A DNA stretch of 41,204 nt, taken from the NCBI GenBank assembly GCA_900544305.1, contig UQUV01000028.1:1-41204 (forward strand), read 5' to 3'. The DNA comes from an uncultured Porphyromonadaceae bacterium (GTDB lineage: Bacteria; Bacteroidota; Bacteroidia; Bacteroidales; Muribaculaceae). The notes below the pieces were generated by a model. The model was not told the DNA's origin. It saw only the letters and a list, made by a program, of their open reading frames with translations, and did not search any database. The stretch's first letter is position 1, and the number at the start of each line of letters is the position of its first letter. The position numbers were made by a program, and so were the translations under genes. Shown here one piece after another: positions 15,844-23,031 of this stretch.

Positions 15844-17421
15844 ATGGAAGATTTAATGCATGTAGTCGACTGGTCGCGTGCACAATTTGCGCTGACGGCC
15901 ATCTACCATTGGCTATTCGTTCCGCTCACTTTAGGATTGGGCGTAATTATAGCCATTATGGAAACAATCTATTACCGGACAAAAAGCGAGAAATGGCTGG
16001 CAACGACCAAGTTCTGGATGCTGCTGTTCGGTGTGAACTTTGCCATCGGTGTTGCCACCGGCATTATTCTGGAATTTGAGTTCGGCACCAACTGGTCAAA
16101 TTACAGTTGGTTTGTCGGCGACATTTTCGGAGCCCCACTTGCCATAGAGGGTATTCTGGCATTTTTCATGGAATCCACTTTCATTGCCATCATGTTCTTC
16201 GGCTGGAAAAAGGTTAGTCCGAAATTCCACTTGACCGCTACATGGCTGACGGCCGTTGGAGCAAGCATTTCCGCTCTGTGGATTCTTGTGGCCAACGCCT
16301 GGATGCAACATCCTGTGGGAATGGAGTTCAACCCAGAAACAATGCGCAACGAAATGGTTGACTTTTGGGCTATCCTTCTTTCTCCGATGGCAGTCAACAA
16401 ATTTTTCCATACCGTACTGAGCGGATGGGTTCTTGCCGGCGTTTTTGTTGTAGGTGTCAGTTCCTGGATGCTGTTGAAAAAACGCAACGTGGAGCATTGC
16501 TTCCGCAGTTTGAAAGTTGGCGGATGGGTAGGTGTTGTCGGCATTGTACTGACAATCTACACCGGTGACGGCTCGGCTGTCACTGTTGCAAAACACCAGC
16601 CCATGAAATTGGCAGCACTGGAAGGTCTTTACGACGGAAGCCACGGCCAGGAACTGGTAGGAGTAGGTTTGTTGAATCCGAAAAAGACACTGGACAACGA
16701 TGAAAAGCCCTACTTGTTTGACATATCAATCCCTTATGGACTTTCATTCCTTGCCACACACGACCCATATGCTTTCGTACCGGGAATCAATGATCTCATC
16801 AAAGGTGTTTCATTTACAAACGACGGCGACACTATCAACACAGTATCCTACGCCGAACGTATTGCCCGAGGAAAAATGGCGCAAGCCACTTTAGCCGAAT
16901 TTGACAAGGCTTCGAAAGCCGGTAACGTTGCTGCATTGGACAGCCTGAACACAGCCTTAAAAGAAAACTTCCCGTATTTCGGCTACGGCTATTTCAACAG
17001 TCCAGAAGAAGCAGTACCCAACGTACCTCTCACCTTCTACACATTCCGTGTCATGGTTATCGTCGGCGGATATCTGCTGCTCTTCCTCATTGCAGCCCTA
17101 TTGCTTGCCTACAAACGCGAAATCTATATGCGCGCTAAATGGGCAAAAGAATTTCAAATGCTTGCCATTGCCTCCATTCCGCTCGTTTATCTATGCAGCG
17201 TCTGCGGTTGGGTGGTAGCAGAAGTTGGACGACAGCCATGGACCATTCAGGACCTGATGCCGAACCATGTGGCCATTTCCGACATCAGCGCACCGTATGT
17301 ACAAACCACCTTCTTCATCTTCGCTGTCATATTCACCGCTCTCCTGGCTGCCGACATCTGTATCCTGACAAAACAGATTCGCAAAAAATCGAAAGAAAAT
17401 CTTGACATCGTAAAAAAATAA
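15844..17421 (+). CDS. cydA: cytochrome bd ubiquinol oxidase subunit I
   Basis: The heme-bearing subunit of cytochrome bd, an inner-membrane quinol oxidase that reduces O2 to water at very low oxygen. The protein has 525 residues and about nine helices. H22 in ALTAIYHWLF corresponds to the heme b595/d ligand near the N terminus; GIILEFEFGTNW, AIEGILAFFMEST and GWVVAEVGRQPW are family hallmarks. The quinol-binding Q-loop region after the GDGSA-type segment includes a stretch of about 100 residues with an insertion rich in Lys and Ala. It is second in DUF4492-cydA-cydB, with 4 nt before cydB. A microaerobic lifestyle or oxygen scavenging role fits a gut anaerobe. Confidence 0.96.
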   Translation: MEDLMHVVDWSRAQFALTAIYHWLFVPLTLGLGVIIAIMETIYYRTKSEKWLATTKFWMLLFGVNFAIGVATGIILEFEFGTNWSNYSWFVGDIFGAPLAIEGILAFFMESTFIAIMFFGWKKVSPKFHLTATWLTAVGASISALWILVANAWMQHPVGMEFNPETMRNEMVDFWAILLSPMAVNKFFHTVLSGWVLAGVFVVGVSSWMLLKKRNVEHCFRSLKVGGWVGVVGIVLTIYTGDGSAVTVAKHQPMKLAALEGLYDGSHGQELVGVGLLNPKKTLDNDEKPYLFDISIPYGLSFLATHDPYAFVPGINDLIKGVSFTNDGDTINTVSYAERIARGKMAQATLAEFDKASKAGNVAALDSLNTALKENFPYFGYGYFNSPEEAVPNVPLTFYTFRVMVIVGGYLLLFLIAALLLAYKREIYMRAKWAKEFQMLAIASIPLVYLCSVCGWVVAEVGRQPWTIQDLMPNHVAISDISAPYVQTTFFIFAVIFTALLAADICILTKQIRKKSKENLDIVKK

Positions 17422-17425
17422 TGCT

Positions 17426-18571
17426 ATGATTACATACGAGTTTCTCCAAAACTACTGGTGGCTGCTCATTTCCGTATTGGGAGCCGTTCTGGTATTTCTT
17501 TTGTTTGTCCAAGGCGGACAAACGATGCTCATCACGACATTCAACCGCACACACCGCTCCATGATGGTCAATTCCCTTGGACGGAAATGGGAACTGACAT
17601 TTACGACGCTGGTTGTGTTCGGCGGTGCATTTTTTGCGTCGTTCCCTCTGTTCTATTCCACAAGTTTCGGAGGTGCCTACTGGCTGTGGATGATTATTCT
17701 GTTCAGTTTCATCGTGCAAGCCATATCCTATAAATACCGTCAAAAAGAAGGTAACCTTTACGGCACGAACACCTACGACACACTGCTGTTCATCAACGGA
17801 TGCATCGGTCCGCTCCTATTGGGTGTAGCCGTAGCCATGTTCTTCTTCGGTGCTGAGTTCACGGTAGAAAAGACCAATATTCTCAACGTAGAGTCATCAG
17901 CCATTTCCAAATGGGGTGACCGCCACGGATTAGAAGCCATCTTCAACCTCAAAAATCTGGTGATGGGTGCCATGGTACTTTTCCTCGCACGCGTCCAGGC
18001 TTCACTCTACTTCATCAATAATATTGACGATAAGGACATCTACGAACTACAGAAACGTATGCTGTTCTACAACACGATTGTTTTCGTTCTGTTCTTCCTG
18101 GGCTTTGCCACTCTGTTACTGTTGTCGCCAGGCGTTTCCTACGACAATGCCGGCAATGCCGAATGGGTTGAATACAAATATCTCAACAATTTCCTTGAAA
18201 TGTGGTGGTGTCTTGTCGCCTTCCTTGTTGGCACAGTCCTTGTGCTGTTCGGCATCGGCAAAACACTGTTCGTAAAAGGATTCAAGAAAGGTATCTGGTA
18301 CTCAGGTATCGGAACTGCACTCGTTGTACTTTCTCTGTTCTGGGTAGTCGGCTATAACAACACAGCCTACTATCCGTCACTGCTTGACGTGCAAAGTTCA
18401 CTTACTATACGCAACAGCAGTTCAAGCGAATTTACCCTATCGGCAATGAGCCTCGTTTCACTGCTGATACCTTTTGTGCTTGCCTATATCGTTTACGCAT
18501 GGTATTCAATGGACCGCGTCAAGATTACCGCAAAGGAAATCATCGAAACCGAAAGCGAAGACAAATACTAA
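17426..18571 (+). CDS. cydB: cytochrome bd ubiquinol oxidase subunit II
   Basis: The heme-free partner of CydA, an integral membrane protein of 381 residues with about nine helices. The N terminus, TYEFLQNYWWLLISVLGAVLVFLLFVQGGQTM, is the conserved first helix of CydB with its QGGQ motif. It begins 4 nt after cydA, consistent with co-translation, and ends 22 nt before a strong terminator. No cydCD-type ABC exporter follows in this window; any such genes must lie elsewhere. Confidence 0.95.
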   Translation: MITYEFLQNYWWLLISVLGAVLVFLLFVQGGQTMLITTFNRTHRSMMVNSLGRKWELTFTTLVVFGGAFFASFPLFYSTSFGGAYWLWMIILFSFIVQAISYKYRQKEGNLYGTNTYDTLLFINGCIGPLLLGVAVAMFFFGAEFTVEKTNILNVESSAISKWGDRHGLEAIFNLKNLVMGAMVLFLARVQASLYFINNIDDKDIYELQKRMLFYNTIVFVLFFLGFATLLLLSPGVSYDNAGNAEWVEYKYLNNFLEMWWCLVAFLVGTVLVLFGIGKTLFVKGFKKGIWYSGIGTALVVLSLFWVVGYNNTAYYPSLLDVQSSLTIRNSSSSEFTLSAMSLVSLLIPFVLAYIVYAWYSMDRVKITAKEIIETESEDKY

Positions 18572-18593
18572 CGGCTTATCACTGTATCAATAT

Positions 18594-18630
18594 AAAAATC
18601 CTGTCTTTTATCCGAAAGCAGGATTTTTTT
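18594..18630 (+). terminator. terminator of the cyd operon
   Basis: AAAAATCCTG (18594-18603) pairs with CAGGATTTTT (18619-18628) and the stem continues inward with one bulge (CTTT/AAAG); the arm ends in a T-run. Confidence 0.85.
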
Positions 18631-18668
18631 GTTTTCCTGACCAGCACTACGATTTCGTCAAAATTCAT

Positions 18669-18676
18669 TATTTTTG
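18669..18676 (+). promoter_or_regulatory. -7 box of the lysO promoter
   Basis: TATTTTTG matches TAnnTTTG and lies 23 nt before the ATG at 18700. No clear -33 box. The palindrome at 18678-18696 follows it directly. Confidence 0.4.
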
Positions 18677-18677
18677 C

Positions 18678-18696
18678 CGCTTAAAAGATTTAAGCG
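18678..18696 (+). promoter_or_regulatory. palindrome in the lysO leader
   Basis: CGCTTAAA (18678-18685), a 3-nt spacer, and TTTAAGCG (18689-18696) form a perfect 8-bp inverted repeat just after the -7 box and 3 nt before the start codon. It could be a repressor operator or a hairpin that hides the ribosome-binding region. Confidence 0.45.
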
Positions 18697-18699
18697 AAT

Positions 18700-18978
18700 A
18701 TGTTCACCGTACTACTCATCATGTTTTCAGGCATCGGCATCGGCTATCTCTGTCGAAGAATCGGCTGGCTGCAAAAGTTGGGCAAGCCCATTTTCTATGT
18801 CATCCTGCTACTGTTGTTTCTATTAGGAGCCAATGTCGGCAACAATCAGACCATTGTCAACAATCTTCTCGCATTGGGAAGCCAGGCACTGCTGATAGCA
18901 GCACTTTCAACTTTGGGGAGCGTGCTGGCAGCGTGGGGAGTATGGAAACTGTTTTTCAAAAAGGAGAAAAAAGCATGA
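18700..18978 (+). CDS. LysO-type exporter, N-terminal part (DUF340-like subunit)
   Basis: A 92-residue membrane protein with three hydrophobic segments (about 1-15, 29-48 and 58-82). It corresponds to the N-terminal third of LysO (YbjE), the E. coli L-lysine exporter, which in many bacteria is one chain of about 300 residues. Here the stop TGA overlaps the ATG of the next gene (ATGA), so the two chains are almost certainly made together and assemble into one transporter. The split form is not a recent frameshift artefact on present evidence, because the downstream gene has its own AGGAG at 18962-18966 and start. Confidence 0.8.
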   Translation: MFTVLLIMFSGIGIGYLCRRIGWLQKLGKPIFYVILLLLFLLGANVGNNQTIVNNLLALGSQALLIAALSTLGSVLAAWGVWKLFFKKEKKA

Positions 18979-19601
18979 AAGGAAGTCTGACTGTTATTGC
19001 GCTATTTGTTTTGGGCTGCCTGTTGGGATGGCTTCATTTGTTGCCCGATTTTTTCACACAAAGTACAGCATCGCAATATGTTCTCTATCTGCTCATGTTT
19101 CTCGTGGGACTCAGCATTGGCAGCGACAACAAGCTAAAGGAAATCCTGCGTAACCTGCGTCCGAAACTGCTGCTCGTCCCTGCTGCGACCATCGTCGGCA
19201 CTCTCTCCTTTTCAGCCCTTGCAGCATTGATTCTTTCGCAATGGAGCGTTTGGGAATGCCTTTCCGTAGGCAGCGGGTTTGCCTACTATTCCTTGTCGTC
19301 GATCCTCATCACCCAACTCAAGACAGCCGACATCGGACTGCAAGCGGCCACAGAACTGGGAACAATAGCCCTGATTGCCAACATTATCCGGGAAATAACA
19401 GCGTTGGTAGGCGCACCTCTATTCGTAAAATATTTCGGACGGCTCTCTCCCATCTGTGCAGGCGGAGCAACAACAATGGACACAACACTGCCCATCATCA
19501 CACAATATGCCGGAAAAGACATGGTCTTCATCGCCATCATCCACGGCATCATTGTCGACTTCACGGTTCCCCTGTTCGTGTCACTCTTCTGTTCTTTATA
19601 G
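18975..19601 (+). CDS. LysO-family lysine exporter, C-terminal part
   Basis: A 208-residue inner-membrane protein with about six or seven helices that matches the C-terminal two-thirds of LysO, proposed to export L-lysine. Family hallmarks include LVGLSIGSDNKLKEIL near 41-56, the GSGFAYYSLSSILITQL segment near 94-110, and CAGGATTMDTTLPIITQYAG near 160-179. I chose the ATG at 18975, which overlaps the upstream stop and has an AGGAG 8 nt before it; a longer open frame back to 18474 only crosses cydB, its terminator and the DUF340-like gene. Ends 63 nt before the YigZ gene. Confidence 0.88.
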   Translation: MKGSLTVIALFVLGCLLGWLHLLPDFFTQSTASQYVLYLLMFLVGLSIGSDNKLKEILRNLRPKLLLVPAATIVGTLSFSALAALILSQWSVWECLSVGSGFAYYSLSSILITQLKTADIGLQAATELGTIALIANIIREITALVGAPLFVKYFGRLSPICAGGATTMDTTLPIITQYAGKDMVFIAIIHGIIVDFTVPLFVSLFCSL

Positions 19602-19628
19602 CGGCAAAACCGAAAACTCCGTTTTTCA

Positions 19629-19660
19629 TTTGCCACTGCCCTCGCCTTTCACTATCTTTG
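19629..19660 (+). promoter_or_regulatory. promoter of the YigZ gene, possibly leaderless
   Basis: TTTG (19629-19632), exactly 20 nt, then TATCTTTG (19653-19660): a full consensus match. The ATG at 19665 is 4 nt beyond the -7 box, so the mRNA would start at or within the first codon. The 22 nt at 19641-19662 are identical to 14026-14047. Confidence 0.65.
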
Positions 19661-19664
19661 CAGT

Positions 19665-20261
19665 ATGAGCGATTTTTACAAGACATTGAAAGAACCCTGC
19701 GAAGGTCTTTACAAAGAAAAGATGAGCAAATTCATTTCATTTGCCCATCCAGTAAACACCGCCGAAGAGGCAAAGGAAATCATCAAACGTTACCAAAAGG
19801 AATATTTCGATGCCCGCCATGTGTGCTGGGCATATATGATTGGTACAGCCCGTACTGAATATCAGTCAAACGACAACGGAGAACCTTCCGGAACTGCCGG
19901 AAAACCCATATTGGGTCAAATCAACTCCTTTGAATTGACCAATGTAGTGATTGTCGTCATCCGCTATTTCGGCGGTATTAAATTAGGGACATCCGGACTG
20001 ATTGTCGCTTATCGTGAAGCCGCTGCCGAAGCCATCCGCAACGGCGAAATTATCGAATGCCACGAACAGGCATTTGTCGAGTTTCTATTTCCCTATCTTG
20101 CAATGAACGATGTGATGAAAGTAATCAAGAACAGCAATGTGGAAATCATGGAACAGATTTTCGACAATTCCTGCCAGATGAAACTCGCCATCCGCGCCGA
20201 CCATGCCGACGCCTTGCGTACCCGCCTTGCCGACATCGACGGCGTCAGCGTATTGCCTTAA
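19665..20261 (+). CDS. YigZ/IMPACT family protein
   Basis: A 198-residue cytoplasmic protein of the UPF0029/IMPACT family. The N-terminal domain carries DNGEPSGTAGKP at 70-81 and RYFGGIKLG at 100-108, both diagnostic. The C-terminal ferredoxin-like DUF1949 domain follows at about 135-198. Its biochemical role is not settled; the eukaryotic relative IMPACT regulates the Gcn2 kinase. The start has no room for a leader if the promoter at 19629-19660 is used. It converges with the YjjG-like gene, 20 nt between stops, where a short CCCAAA/TTTGGG hairpin without a T-run lies. Confidence 0.92.
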   Translation: MSDFYKTLKEPCEGLYKEKMSKFISFAHPVNTAEEAKEIIKRYQKEYFDARHVCWAYMIGTARTEYQSNDNGEPSGTAGKPILGQINSFELTNVVIVVIRYFGGIKLGTSGLIVAYREAAAEAIRNGEIIECHEQAFVEFLFPYLAMNDVMKVIKNSNVEIMEQIFDNSCQMKLAIRADHADALRTRLADIDGVSVLP

Positions 20262-20281
20262 CCCCCAAACGGTCATTTGGG

Positions 20282-20983
20282 TTAAAGATATTTCTGTATT
20301 TCAAGCAAAGAGGTAACCGTCAAATCCGCGACATTTGGTTCAGGCTTCAATCCTGTACGATTGAAGAACACCGTCTTCCATCCGGCATTGGCAGCACCCA
20401 ATATATCGGCATCATAATTGTCGCCAATCATGACAGTGGTATCAGCCTGTCCGCCCACTACTTCGAGCGCATAGTCAAACAAACGACGGTCGGGTTTCGT
20501 AATGCCAATATCGTCCGACAGTACAAGTTTGGAAATATAACCCTCCAGCCCGCCTGATTTCAATTTACGGTATTGAAGATTCTTGAAACCGTTGCTCAGC
20601 ACATACACCTCTCCGCGACGGTTCAAATGCTCCAACAATTCTTTGGCACCGTCGACAATCTTGTCGCACAGTACAATTGTTTCCAGATAGTCATTGTTGA
20701 ACATGGCCGGAAACGTTTCGTCGGGAAACGTAATGGAACATTCTTCAAACGCTACACGAAAACGTTCGGCAATCAAAAAATCCTTTGTTATTTTACCGTG
20801 ATGATACAGCGTCCACAATTCTGCATTGTGGCGCAAATAGCATTCAATGAACACATCGTAAGGACACTGTGCCTCCAATCCGTATTTCGCATAGACCTGC
20901 TTCATCGCCACTTTTGAGTTGGCGGTAAAGTCCCATATCGTATCATCAAGGTCAATAAAGACCGTCTTTATATTTTCAAACAT
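20282..20983 (-). CDS. YjjG-type HAD-family (noncanonical pyrimidine) nucleotidase
   Basis: A 233-residue cytoplasmic HAD phosphatase. Motif I is DLDDT at 11-15 (D11 nucleophile, D13 acid/base); SNG lies near 133, the motif III Lys is in GITKPDRRLF near 160, and motif IV is MIGDNYDADILGA near 190. The helical cap falls at about 20-95. This layout and length match YjjG-type 5'-nucleotidases that dephosphorylate damaged or noncanonical pyrimidine nucleotides, a house-cleaning role. Another HAD substrate is possible. It lies 32 nt after the YhhQ gene on the same strand, so the two are probably co-transcribed, though a TAAATTCG box at 21006-21013 could give an internal promoter. Confidence 0.85.
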   Translation of the reverse strand: MFENIKTVFIDLDDTIWDFTANSKVAMKQVYAKYGLEAQCPYDVFIECYLRHNAELWTLYHHGKITKDFLIAERFRVAFEECSITFPDETFPAMFNNDYLETIVLCDKIVDGAKELLEHLNRRGEVYVLSNGFKNLQYRKLKSGGLEGYISKLVLSDDIGITKPDRRLFDYALEVVGGQADTTVMIGDNYDADILGAANAGWKTVFFNRTGLKPEPNVADLTVTSLLEIQKYL

Positions 20984-21015
20984 ATCTGTCTGTTTAATTG
21001 TATGGCGAATTTAGC

Positions 21016-21696
21016 TTAAAAATCAAATACACGCCACCATTTGTAAGAGATTTTATGGTCGAACACGTCCAGATTTTCCTTCTCTTTCAAGAATTTCACC
21101 ACCCTTACCGTCACCGGCAGCGCAATGATTTCATACACTGTCTTCAAGCTTGCCTGTGTTATAATCAGCATCAGCAAAGTACTGTTAGGCAAAACTCCAT
21201 AAAAAGCTATCGGGAAAAACACCAGCGAGTCCACCGTTTCGCCAAAAAGCGTAGAAGCCACGGCACGCAGGGAAAAGTGCTTGCCCTGATTGCCCAATTT
21301 CATTTTACTCATCACATAGGCATTGACCATCGACCCGCAAATCATGGCCGTAAAACTGGCAAACAATATACGGGCAGAACTGCCGAACACGGTTTCGAAT
21401 GCCTCCTGTCCTCCCCATGAAGCGTCAGCAGGAAACCACATGGCCAAATGAATCACAATCACTGCCATCAAATTCATAAAGAAGCCCAGCCATATAGCCA
21501 ATCGCGCCATACGGAAACCATAAACCTCCACAATGCAGTCATTGATAATATAGGACATCGGAAATACAATCAATCCCCCTGTTGCGGTAAGGATGCCCAA
21601 ATCTACTATCTTCACCTCCAGCAAATTTGCCAGAATTAGAAACACGCTGAAGCACACAGTCAACAGCAAAAAAGTCAGACTAAATCTTTTTTCCAT
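21016..21696 (-). CDS. queuosine precursor transporter (YhhQ family)
   Basis: A 226-residue inner-membrane protein with about six helices, of the VUT/YhhQ family that imports queuosine precursors (preQ0 or preQ1) for tRNA modification. Family hallmarks are the N-terminal LANLLEVKIVDLG, PMSYIINDCIVEVYGF near 47-62, and STLFGETVDSLVFFPIAFYG near 148-167. No preQ1 riboswitch can be recognised in the leader. It is the first gene of a likely two-gene unit with the YjjG-like gene and has a full-consensus promoter at 21757-21789. Confidence 0.9.
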   Translation of the reverse strand: MEKRFSLTFLLLTVCFSVFLILANLLEVKIVDLGILTATGGLIVFPMSYIINDCIVEVYGFRMARLAIWLGFFMNLMAVIVIHLAMWFPADASWGGQEAFETVFGSSARILFASFTAMICGSMVNAYVMSKMKLGNQGKHFSLRAVASTLFGETVDSLVFFPIAFYGVLPNSTLLMLIITQASLKTVYEIIALPVTVRVVKFLKEKENLDVFDHKISYKWWRVFDF

Positions 21697-21756
21697 TTTT
21701 ACTTGTTTTTTAAGTGGTTACCAAGCACACTGAACTCAACTTTCTAAAAAGCCCGA

Positions 21757-21789
21757 CAAAGGTAGTGAATTTATCTGATTTAACCCAAA
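21757..21789 (-). promoter_or_regulatory. promoter of the yhhQ-like gene
   Basis: Minus-strand TTTG (21786-21789), 21 nt, then TACCTTTG (21757-21764). The leader to the ATG at 21696 would be about 55 nt. Confidence 0.6.
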
Positions 21790-21791
21790 TC

Positions 21792-21819
21792 GGTCGGAAA
21801 ATGTCTCCACTTCCCGACC
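21792..21819 (-). terminator. hairpin after the CE1 esterase gene
   Basis: GGTCGG (21792-21797) pairs with CCGACC (21814-21819), with extra A-T pairs inside. There is no T-run, so termination is uncertain. It lies 27 nt past the esterase stop and abuts the -33 box of the next promoter. Confidence 0.35.
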
Positions 21820-21845
21820 TAATCCTATTCCGTTTCCGGTTCTCT

Positions 21846-23030
21846 CTATTTGAACAAGAGCGGCACGAATTCACTCAAATAAATTCGCCAGTTTCTCCAG
21901 ATATGTCCTTCTCCCGTTTCATAGTACGTGTACGGACAGTGCAGCCTGTCGAGCAGTTTGCGATAGTCGGTATTAAATGAATATAGAAAATCATCCGTCC
22001 CTATACCAATCCAATAGAGTGCAGGCGGATTCTTGAACTGCTTTTGCAGTTTGGCTTCCATATTCTGATAGATTTCCGGCGGATTGGGATTCTTTTCATG
22101 ATTGGCCGGAACAATGGCAGCAGAAAACAACCCGACGTAATCGAATTTGTCAGGATATTCTTTCGAAATATGCAACGAATGCATCCCGCCCATCGACAAA
22201 CCGGCAATGGCCCGTGCCGACTTTTGTGTCTTTACACGATAAGTGCTTTCCACAAATTTCATAATATCAGAGAAAGTACGTTCCATGGTTCCTTCCATGG
22301 TCTTCGGCAAGTTGAACACCGGCTGGTCCATTCGTTCCGGTGTTTCACCCGGAGCAGCTTCCTGCGACACATTACCGTTAGGCATTACCACAATCATCGG
22401 TTCCGCCTTACCGGCAGCAATGAGGTTATCAAGAATTTGGGCTGTACGTCCCAATGCAATCCAAGCCTCTTCATCCCCACCCATACCATGAAGAAGATAG
22501 AGCACCGGATATTTCTTATTGCTTTTTTCATAACCGGCCGGAGTATATACCGTCATACGGCGCTGCATTCCCAACGACGGACTGTCGTACCACACACGCG
22601 ACACCGTACCATGAGGTACATTCTTGACAGCATACAAATCTCCACGGCCACCGCCGACAATAAAAATATTCGTCACGGTTGCCACATCACGATTAATGAA
22701 CACATTTGAAGGGTCTAGCCATTTCTGTCCGTCGACAATGAACGAATAGCTGTAGAGTTCCGACTGCAACGGTTTGGGAGTAGTATATTCCCAAACACCG
22801 TCCTTGCCTTCTTTCATTTGCCCAACCGTAACAACCGTATCGGCATACAGAAAATCGCCGGCCACTTCCACTGTCACCGCTTTCGGTGCATACAGACGGA
22901 ACGTTGCCGTATTGTCGGCATGAATTTCGGGAGACTTCAAAGGCGCACCCGACCACAAAGCCTGTTGGGCTTGAACAGCGACAACTGCCATACACATGGC
23001 AGTTGTCACAAGATACTTTCGATATTTCAT
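21846..23030 (-). CDS. CE1-type esterase with N-terminal E-set domain
   Basis: An exported enzyme of 394 residues predicted to hydrolyse an ester on a glycan or a related substrate. The signal peptide ends around AVQAQQ near residue 22. An immunoglobulin-like E-set/CBM48-type domain (about 40-125) precedes an alpha/beta-hydrolase of the feruloyl/acetyl esterase D (CE1) type with YLLHGMGGDE near 178, nucleophile S279 in GLSMGG, likely acid D346 or D347 in GTDDF, and H376 in EGHIW. I chose ATG 23030, one nt after the stop of the upstream gene, rather than a GTG at 23042 that overlaps it. It is co-transcribed with the GH133-like gene. CE1 members include feruloyl, acetyl and other esterases; the substrate here is unknown. 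Confidence 0.85.
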   Translation of the reverse strand: MKYRKYLVTTAMCMAVVAVQAQQALWSGAPLKSPEIHADNTATFRLYAPKAVTVEVAGDFLYADTVVTVGQMKEGKDGVWEYTTPKPLQSELYSYSFIVDGQKWLDPSNVFINRDVATVTNIFIVGGGRGDLYAVKNVPHGTVSRVWYDSPSLGMQRRMTVYTPAGYEKSNKKYPVLYLLHGMGGDEEAWIALGRTAQILDNLIAAGKAEPMIVVMPNGNVSQEAAPGETPERMDQPVFNLPKTMEGTMERTFSDIMKFVESTYRVKTQKSARAIAGLSMGGMHSLHISKEYPDKFDYVGLFSAAIVPANHEKNPNPPEIYQNMEAKLQKQFKNPPALYWIGIGTDDFLYSFNTDYRKLLDRLHCPYTYYETGEGHIWRNWRIYLSEFVPLLFK

Positions 23031-23031
23031 A

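Noticed and set aside
18474..19601. 375-residue frame covering the LysO C-terminal part
   Set aside because: The first 167 residues cross the end of cydB, its terminator and the DUF340-like gene in another frame and are not membrane-like. The ATG at 18975 with AGGAG before it and an ATGA overlap is the better start.
13921..19662. The three similar 22-43 nt copies as a CRISPR or transposon-end repeat
   Set aside because: Two copies are adjacent and one is 5.6 kb away, each ends in a -7 box next to a gene start, there are no spacers, inverted partners or target duplications. Promoter-related repeats explain them better.
20262..20283. Terminator between the YigZ and YjjG genes
   Set aside because: CCCAAA/TTTGGG can pair but there is no T-run on either strand and the stem overlaps the stop region; support is too weak for a call.
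21697..21756. preQ1 riboswitch in the leader of the YhhQ-type transporter
   Set aside because: I looked for the short stem, C-rich loop and A-rich tail pairing. The leader has an A-rich piece and a weak ACTT/AAGT pairing but not the expected pseudoknot pattern.
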